Assembly (NCBI RefSeq): GCF_000348925.1
Contig: NZ_AODQ01000030.1
Coordinates: 1-42,059 of the forward strand
DNA from: Cesiribacter andamanensis AMV16
Lineage (GTDB): Bacteria > Bacteroidota > Bacteroidia > Cytophagales > Cyclobacteriaceae
DNA: 42,059 nucleotides
Direction of reading: 5' to 3'
Shown: positions 36,203 through 42,059 of the stretch, in pieces
Layout: the number at the start of each line of letters is the position of its first letter
Numbering within the stretch: the stretch's first letter is position 1
Notes under the pieces: model-generated
The model's database searches: none
Seen by the model: only the letters and a program-made list of their open reading frames with translations
What the model was told of the DNA's origin: nothing
Position numbers and translations under genes: made by a program

Positions 36203-39200
36203 TCAGGGCAATCCTACCAGGCTGTTGACCAGTTTTTCGATAATGGTGGGCATCAGGCTGGAGGTCATGCCGCTGATCATGGCACCGCTCATGTGGTTGA
36301 AAACAGATTTCTGGTGGTCCCGCTCGGCTTCTATCTCGCCGGGCCTGAAGTTGCCAAAATGGCCCGGATTGTTGGATTTGATCACCAGATTGTTCAGCAA
36401 CCAGCTGGCAGCCTGCAGTTTGAAGCCTGGATCGTCCGGATCTTCCTTATCCAGCAGCTGCATCTTTAAATTCTGGTAGAGAAAGCGCATGTTGCCCTGG
36501 GCACTATTCACATTGGCATCCACCCGAAAGTTTGCCTGGCGAATGTTACCCCTCTCCAGTTTTATAAACATCAGGTTTTTAAACAGGGGGTTAAAGGCCC
36601 TAAAGGGCATGGGCTCCAGGCTGCCCTGGTAGGTATAGCGGTCCAGGGGATGGTCCAGATAAAACACAAAATCTACCTGAAGCCTGCTCTCACCCATCAA
36701 CAGGCTTTCTCCCTGTACGTCCATGCTGTTGTTTTGCCGGATCCGGAGCGAGTCGTTGGTAACATTCTGAAAGGCAAGCCGGGTGTTTTCCAGGCTAAGA
36801 ACACCGGGTTCTACTCCTGTGGGGGCTACCTCTGCATAGCGAATAAGGGCATCCTGCACCTGCAGACTGTCAATAACTACCCTAAAGGGAATATCCCGCA
36901 GCATTTTTTGCAGGGTAGGGGGGCGGCGCTCGGGATCGCGCTCCAGACGGTTGTCCCGGTACAAACGCGCCTTTGGGGAATTGATCTGCAACCTGCGGGC
37001 CAGGAGCTCCTGATCATTATAGAGCGCATCCAGGTCAATGCCTGCCAGGCCAATGGATGGAATGGCCAGCTGGATGCGGTCGGTAGAATACTCCAGCTTT
37101 TCCTGAAATTCATCCTCCCCATAGAGCGGTACTACCTGCAGGCTATCAAGGGTAAGCGACTGGCTGCCCAGCGAGCTGCGGATCTCGCCAATGTGAAGCT
37201 GGTACAGACTGTCGGCCGTAAGCAGGCGATAGTTCCGGATCAGCAGGCCCAGATCATCAAGGGTAAACATTTCAAGGGGATCAGAGGAGCTTAGGGATAC
37301 CAGCCGCAATTGGTCCAGCACCAGGGATAGATGCTCGATCTGCTGGCTGCGCTGCAAGGTATCTTCCAGGATCTGAAAATCCAGGCTTCCGTCCTCTACC
37401 CGAAGCCGCCCTACCCGAAAGGTTTCTACATACTCCGCCAGCTGTTCCAGGGTTTCGCTGGCGGTGCTGTCTTGCTCCGAGGCCTGCCCGGCCGGGGGCT
37501 CCTGCTTATTTTTCGCATCCGCGCCACCCGCAGCTGCATTCGCTACTGCCTGCTGGCGGCGCAGTACAGTGCGGTCCTGTACTATGCGAAGCTGGGGGGC
37601 GCTCAGCAGCATGTCCTCTATCTGGTAGCGGCCGCTGTTATACGCCTGTACTATATCAAACCCGCTGATGAGGAGCTTGCTGGCTTCTACATCAAACAGG
37701 TTGCGGGGGGCATCGGCCAGGGACCGGGCCTTGCGCTGCGCATGGATCTCCTGATCAAAGCCCAGCGTAAAGCTGCGGGCTGTAAGCTGCTGCTGCAGGC
37801 TGGAATACTGCAGGCTATCCAGCCGGATGGTGTAGAGGCTGTCGGGCGAGCGATAGGTGTAGTCACTGGCCGCAAAGCGGATCTCCTGCAGGGGGGCTTG
37901 TTCATCCAGCCTGTTGAGGATTTCCGGACTCAGCTGCAGGCCGGTGAGGGTGGCCGAGAGCTCCTCAAGACGCTGGGTGCGCACCACATTCTTGCGCTTT
38001 TCCCGAAAAGCAAAGGAACCCTCCTGCAGGTGGATGGCCTTAACACTAATGGTGTTGAAGATGGAAAATAGCAAGTCAAGGCTTTCATCCGGGCGTTGGT
38101 CCTGCTCGCCGGAGCCGGCATCCCGGTCTTTCAGCAGGGCCAGGTCCGGCTGGCTGAGAATGATCTGGTCAACGGCCAGCCGGCCGGTGTTCAGGGAGGT
38201 GATCACATCCAGGCCGGTAAGCTGAAAGCGCCTGGCCCTTAGGTCAACAAGCGTGGGTTGTGCATCGCCCTGGGTTTGTTGGCGGGCATTGGCGCGCTGG
38301 TTGCTGCGTATGCTGATGCTGCGGGCATGTAACACCTGCTCGCTGCTGGCGTAGCGCAACTGCTCCAGCCGGAAGGTCTGCACACTATCGGGCGTGCGGT
38401 AGCGGTAGCCATCTGCCGCCAGGCGCAGCGCCTGCAGGGGGAGCCCAGGCCTGTCTGAAAACAGAAAGGACGAATCAAGCCGGAGGCCCTGCAGCTGCAG
38501 ACTGCCCCGGTCCAGCCGCTGCACCTGCGTAACGGCTCCGCTGCCGGCTTTGTGGTGCTGGGTAAAGAAAAGGTTCTGCAGGTCTATTTCGGCTACCTGC
38601 AGCTCGGTGAGGTAGGGCGATAGGGTTCTGTATAGCTGCTCGGAGCTGGTAGCGGGGTCTGATGGCGGCACTGACGGGTCCTCCATCAGGTCAAGGGAGG
38701 GGTTGGTGAGTGCAAGGCGGCCAATAGCCAGGCGGGACTGCTGAAAGGCGCTGATCAGGTCCAGCTCGCTCATAAGCAGGTGGGGCACATCAAGGCTAAG
38801 GAGCATGGAGCGGGCCTGCTGCTGCTGTATTAGAGACCTATTCTTTTGCCAATCGCCCAGCACCCGCAGGGAGTCTAGCTGAAGCTGCTGCTCCTGGCTG
38901 GAGAGGGTCAGCCGGCCAGCCGACACCTGGTAGGGGCTAAGGGGGTGCTGGTAGGCATAGTCCCGGGCTGCCAGGCGAAAACCGGCAAGCGGAACCTTCT
39001 CCCTGGGGGCAAAAAGGCTGGCGGAATCAAGGTGGATGCCCTGCAGGGCAATATCCAGCTGCCTGAGCGTATGCAGGGGTACTGCCTCGCCTCCCAGCTG
39101 GCTACTGAGCTTCAGGCTGGCCTGTTGCAGCCGGAACTCGCCAATATCCAGCACCCGCAGCCAGGGGGATACGGACGCCCACAGACGGTCCGGTGTTGGC

Positions 39201-40194
39201 GCTTCAGCTGAGGTGGCGGACAGCTGGGGATTTTCCAGCAGCTGCAGGGCCAGGCCCTCCAGGCTGATTTCCTCTACCAGCAGCTCCTTTTTCGTGTAGG
39301 CTTCCAGCAGATCCATGCCGCTGATGCGCAGGCGGGGGGCGCTCAGGTCCACGATCAGGGGGCTAGCCTCTTCAGGGCCACGGGCCAGATTGGCGCTGTT
39401 ATCGCCCCTAAGCAGGATATCGTCTATGGCTAGCGCGCCCTGTTTGGAGGAGTAGCTGAACTGCCCGATATGGCCGCTGTATACCCCATCGGGCGACTGG
39501 TAGGCGTAGTTGGAAAAGCTGAGGTGCACATCGTCTGCGGCAAACATGCGGGTGTAGTCTGGCTGGTCCAGCTCCTTCAGCTCCAGCTCCAGAACCCGTA
39601 GGCTGAGCTGGGGCAGCAGGTTTTGGGGAAGCGGGCGTTCGTTACGGCTAATGTGCCGGATGGTAGCATCGGGAATGTGGAGGTCTGCAATGTGCACACT
39701 CTCCAGGAAGGAGGGTAGGGGATTGCTCTGCTTGGTGTCGGTAGATGCTTCCTGCTGCGCCCTGCTGTCCTGCAGCAGGGTGATGGTGGGGCTGTTGAGC
39801 TGCAGGGTGCGGATTGTCAGCCGCTTGCGAAAGAGCAGATCCAGCAGGTTGATCTGCCCCACTTCCAGTTCCGGACTCCTGATCTCAACGAGCATAGCGC
39901 TGGCGCTGCCCGCTTTCAGCCGGCTTTGGTGCACGCTGGAATCCGGGCGGAGGTGCAGCTTGCTAAGCTGCAGGGTGGTGCTGAGCAGGTTGATGCTGAT
40001 ATCCTCAAACTCAAGCTGGTAGAGCCCTTCGTACCCTCGGCCACCTGATCTTTCAGGTAACGCCCGGCATACGGCTCCAGCACGGTCATCAGCAACAGGG
40101 TGCCGATCAGCAGTAGGCCCAGCAGACTCATACCCGCAATACCTGCAACTTTTAACAGTTTCCGGCCTATGCCAGACTTAGCTGGTGCGGCCAT
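36203..40194 (-). CDS. Giant AsmA/DUF748-like envelope protein with internal repeats, frameshifted near the N-terminus
   Basis: The gene starts at ATG 40194 with a basic start and one membrane helix (residues about 16-38, VAGIAGMSLLGLLLIGTLLL), so the bulk faces the periplasm. After VAEGTKG the frame breaks (plus about 40030-40040; one base missing) and resumes as EGLYQLEFEDISINLLSTT, giving 1330 residues when repaired. The body is a beta-rich repeat array. One motif recurs five times as NYAYQSPDGVYS, DYAYQHPLSPYQ, GYRYRTPDSVQT, DYTYRSPDSLYT and NYRLLTADSLYQ, four of the steps being about 550 bases apart. A second alternates with it (SGMDLLEAY, SELDLISAF, TGLDVITSL, SGFDIVQAY, AGIDLDALY). The C-terminal 250 residues resemble the end of DUF748/AsmA-like proteins. 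Such proteins are implicated in envelope lipid transport. It is convergent with the sugar transporter. Confidence 0.85.
36850..39560 (-). repeat. Five tandem coding repeats of about 183 residues in the AsmA-like gene
   Basis: The recurring Y-x-Y/SPD motif is encoded near 39510, 38960, 38410, 37860 and 37228, a period of about 550 bases (the last step about 630). Each unit also carries an (S/T)G-x-D motif and a following segment with Pro and Leu. The repeats have diverged in DNA and are visible mainly at protein level. Confidence 0.7.
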
Positions 40195-40505
40195 GGAGAT
40201 GATCGTTCATGAATGATAAAAAAGCAGAGGGGGTTTCTAATCCTCCATCAGTTGTACGGTTCCTGTAGCAAATTGGATATGAAGGAGGTGGTGGGTGCAG
40301 CGAATTCTGCTCAATTCCAGTCTAACACTTTACAAACAGGGAGTACCGGGTCCTGCTCAGTGCTCACCCTGATCATTTGCCGGAGGCATAAGGGGGGGCG
40401 CCGGGAGCTCCTCAGTACTATAAAAGTGGGAAAAAGGAAGGTCCGGGCTGGCCGCTATTTGGACTAATTTTATAACTTACTCCCACAAAACTGGCTTATC
40501 CTGCT
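40195..40505. other. Divergent intergenic region
   Basis: These 311 bases separate the AsmA-like gene from the sugar dehydrogenase gene and should contain both promoters. Open frames here do not look like proteins. A TAATTTTA sequence near 40464 is a weak -7 candidate for the plus-strand gene. Confidence 0.45.
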
Positions 40506-42002
40506 ATGACAAACGTTTTTTTTCTGCTGCCCCTATGGCTGGGGGCCCTGTTTTTTAGCGGCTGCAATTCCGGTGGCACGGGCACACCCGATACCGGCAA
40601 CGACCAACTGGCCAGCACGGTCTCCACAGAAGAGGAGGAGCGCCTGCAGGATCTCGGCCGCAAAAAGGCCATTGCCAACTTTGGTACCTATTGCTCGGGC
40701 TGCCATGGTGATAATGCTACCACCTTTGCCGACCGTAAGTGGCGCTGGGGCGAAAGCGCAGATGCAATTTTTGCCTCCATCAAAGAGGGACATCCCGATG
40801 CAGGCATGCCAGGTTTTGCCCAAACCTTTTCCGATGAGGAGATCAAGCAGCTGGTAGGGTATATCCGAGATGGCATGCAGCAGGTAGCCCAGTATTCCTT
40901 TTCAGAAACGCCTCAAAGCCTGGAAGGCACCACCCTCCAGACCGAGACCCTGAAGCTGCGCTTGGAAGAGGTGGCTTCCGATTTTGGCCAGGTACCCTGG
41001 GGCATGGCCTTTTTGCCCGATGGCGGCATGCTGATCACCGAAATAGGGGGTGCGCTGTACCGCTTAAGTCCCGAGGGACGTCTTGAAAAAGTGAGCGGCG
41101 CTCCGCAGGTGCTGGCGCAGGGGCAGGGCGGTCTGCTGGATGTGGTGCTGCACCCTAACTTTAACCAAAACCAGCTGGTGTACCTCTCGTACTCGGCCCA
41201 GAAGCGGGAAGGGGGCGAAACCAAGTCGACCACCGCCATCATGCGGGCCCGGCTGGAGGGCACTGCCCTAAAACAGCCTCAAACCATTTTTGAAGCCCAG
41301 CCCTGGGAAACCACCCGCCATCACTACGGCTCCCGCATGGCCTTTGGGCCCGATGGGCTGCTCTACTTTTCGGTGGGCGACCGGGGCAGGCATCAGGAGC
41401 GCTATCCGCAGGATCTGGCGAAGCATCCCGGCAAGATCCACCGCATCCGAGACGATGGCAGCATTCCCCCTGACAATCCCTTTGCCGGCCGCTCCGGCGC
41501 GCAGGCCTCCATTTATTCCTACGGGCACCGCAACCCGCAGGGCCTGGCTTTTCATCCGCAAACGGGCGAGCTCTGGTCGCATGAGCATGGCCCCCGGGGC
41601 GGCGATGAGATCAACCGGGTGCAGGCGGGCGCCAACTATGGCTGGCCGGCCATCTCGTATGGCATCAACTATGATGGCACCATCCTCACCGACAAAACCG
41701 AGCAGGAGGGCATGCTGCAGCCCCTGAAGCAGTGGACCCCTTCCATTGCCCCCTCGGGCATGGCGTTTGTAACCGGAAACCGCTACAAGGGCTGGGAGGG
41801 CAACCTGTTGTCGGGCTCGCTGCGCTACAAATACCTGAACCGCAGCCGCCTGCAGGGAGCCACCGTAGCGGGTGAAGAGCAGCTGCTGAAAAACCTGGGC
41901 CGCCTGCGGGATGTGCGCATGGGTCCGGATGGCTATGTGTATGTAGCCGTAGAGCAGCCGGCCCGTATCTACCGCCTGGTGCCGGTAGACGAGCAGAATT
42001 GA
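40506..42002 (+). CDS. Lipoprotein fusing cytochrome c to a PQQ-type sugar dehydrogenase
   Basis: A 498-residue periplasm-side protein. The N-terminus has a lipoprotein signal with lipobox LFFSGC (Cys20). Residues about 48-130 are a class I cytochrome c domain with haem motif CSGCH and a likely axial Met in GMPGFAQTFSDEEI. Residues about 150-495 are a six-blade propeller of the soluble glucose dehydrogenase/YliI type: PWGMAFLPDGGMLITE, GQGGLLDVVLHPNF, HHYGSRMAFGPDGLLYFSVGDRG, GHRNPQGLAFH, HEHGPRGGDEINR and NYGWP. The family oxidises aldose sugars with PQQ, and the fused cytochrome would carry the electrons onward. No PQQ biosynthesis genes are in the window. The start ATG at 40506 gives a proper lipoprotein signal. 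Confidence 0.93.
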   Translation: MTNVFFLLPLWLGALFFSGCNSGGTGTPDTGNDQLASTVSTEEEERLQDLGRKKAIANFGTYCSGCHGDNATTFADRKWRWGESADAIFASIKEGHPDAGMPGFAQTFSDEEIKQLVGYIRDGMQQVAQYSFSETPQSLEGTTLQTETLKLRLEEVASDFGQVPWGMAFLPDGGMLITEIGGALYRLSPEGRLEKVSGAPQVLAQGQGGLLDVVLHPNFNQNQLVYLSYSAQKREGGETKSTTAIMRARLEGTALKQPQTIFEAQPWETTRHHYGSRMAFGPDGLLYFSVGDRGRHQERYPQDLAKHPGKIHRIRDDGSIPPDNPFAGRSGAQASIYSYGHRNPQGLAFHPQTGELWSHEHGPRGGDEINRVQAGANYGWPAISYGINYDGTILTDKTEQEGMLQPLKQWTPSIAPSGMAFVTGNRYKGWEGNLLSGSLRYKYLNRSRLQGATVAGEEQLLKNLGRLRDVRMGPDGYVYVAVEQPARIYRLVPVDEQN

Positions 42003-42059
42003 GGGAAAGTTGAAGGGGAGAAACAACATCAGACCCGTTTTCCCTTGGTAGACAAACTC

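Overview
The window looks like a draft-quality stretch of a Bacteroidota chromosome, most likely order Cytophagales. Grounds: a type IX secretion (T9SS) sorting tail on a secreted metalloprotease; a TonB-type outer-membrane barrel with an N-terminal carboxypeptidase-regulatory-like domain; an SWFGD-like stress protein tail; several TAnnTTTG-type -7 promoter boxes; few recognisable Shine-Dalgarno sites; moderately high GC with AT-rich promoter regions. I cannot name a genus from the sequence alone. No rRNA, tRNA, CRISPR array, phage or transposase gene was seen.

Layout. 1-6000: the 5' part of a PAS-domain sensor protein (minus, leaving the window), a small GreA/Rnk-fold protein (plus), catalase-peroxidase katG (minus) and a luciferase-like flavin monooxygenase (minus). 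6000-11500: an RsbQ-type alpha/beta hydrolase coupled by a 4-bp stop/start overlap to a PAS hybrid histidine kinase, then a very disordered SWFGD-tail protein, then a DUF2281/PIN (VapBC-like) toxin-antitoxin pair. 11900-16400: a lower-pathway phenylacetate block (paaG, paaI, paaZ and an enoyl-CoA hydratase), followed by palindromic intergenic repeats. 16700-24000: an MFS exporter, a triple-PAS histidine kinase and a TonB-dependent-receptor-type barrel with an unusual C-terminal lipocalin-like domain. 23961-24260: a non-coding, MITE-like element with perfect 25-bp terminal inverted repeats. 24300-29000: a frameshifted EamA exporter, a DUF3037/HipA-like kinase pair with overlapping genes, glnS and a small membrane protein. 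29500-42059: a secreted M36 metalloprotease (frameshifted in an A8 run), a sulfotransferase/class IV aminotransferase pair, a frameshifted SLC45-like sugar transporter, a giant AsmA-like protein built from about 183-residue repeats (also frameshifted) and a lipoprotein fusing cytochrome c to a PQQ-type sugar dehydrogenase.

How it fits together. Most of the window is metabolism, envelope and stress functions. The most interesting units are the RsbQ-PAS-hybrid kinase module, which resembles the Bacillus RsbQ/RsbP energy-stress sensor with a phosphorelay in place of the phosphatase, the HipA-like kinase/DUF3037 pair, the repeat-built AsmA-like protein, and the MITE-like element. Four genes each carry a single one-base frame error, at least three of them at a homopolymer. 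This pattern is more easily explained by sequencing error than by four independent gene losses, so those genes are annotated as whole genes with a flagged frameshift.
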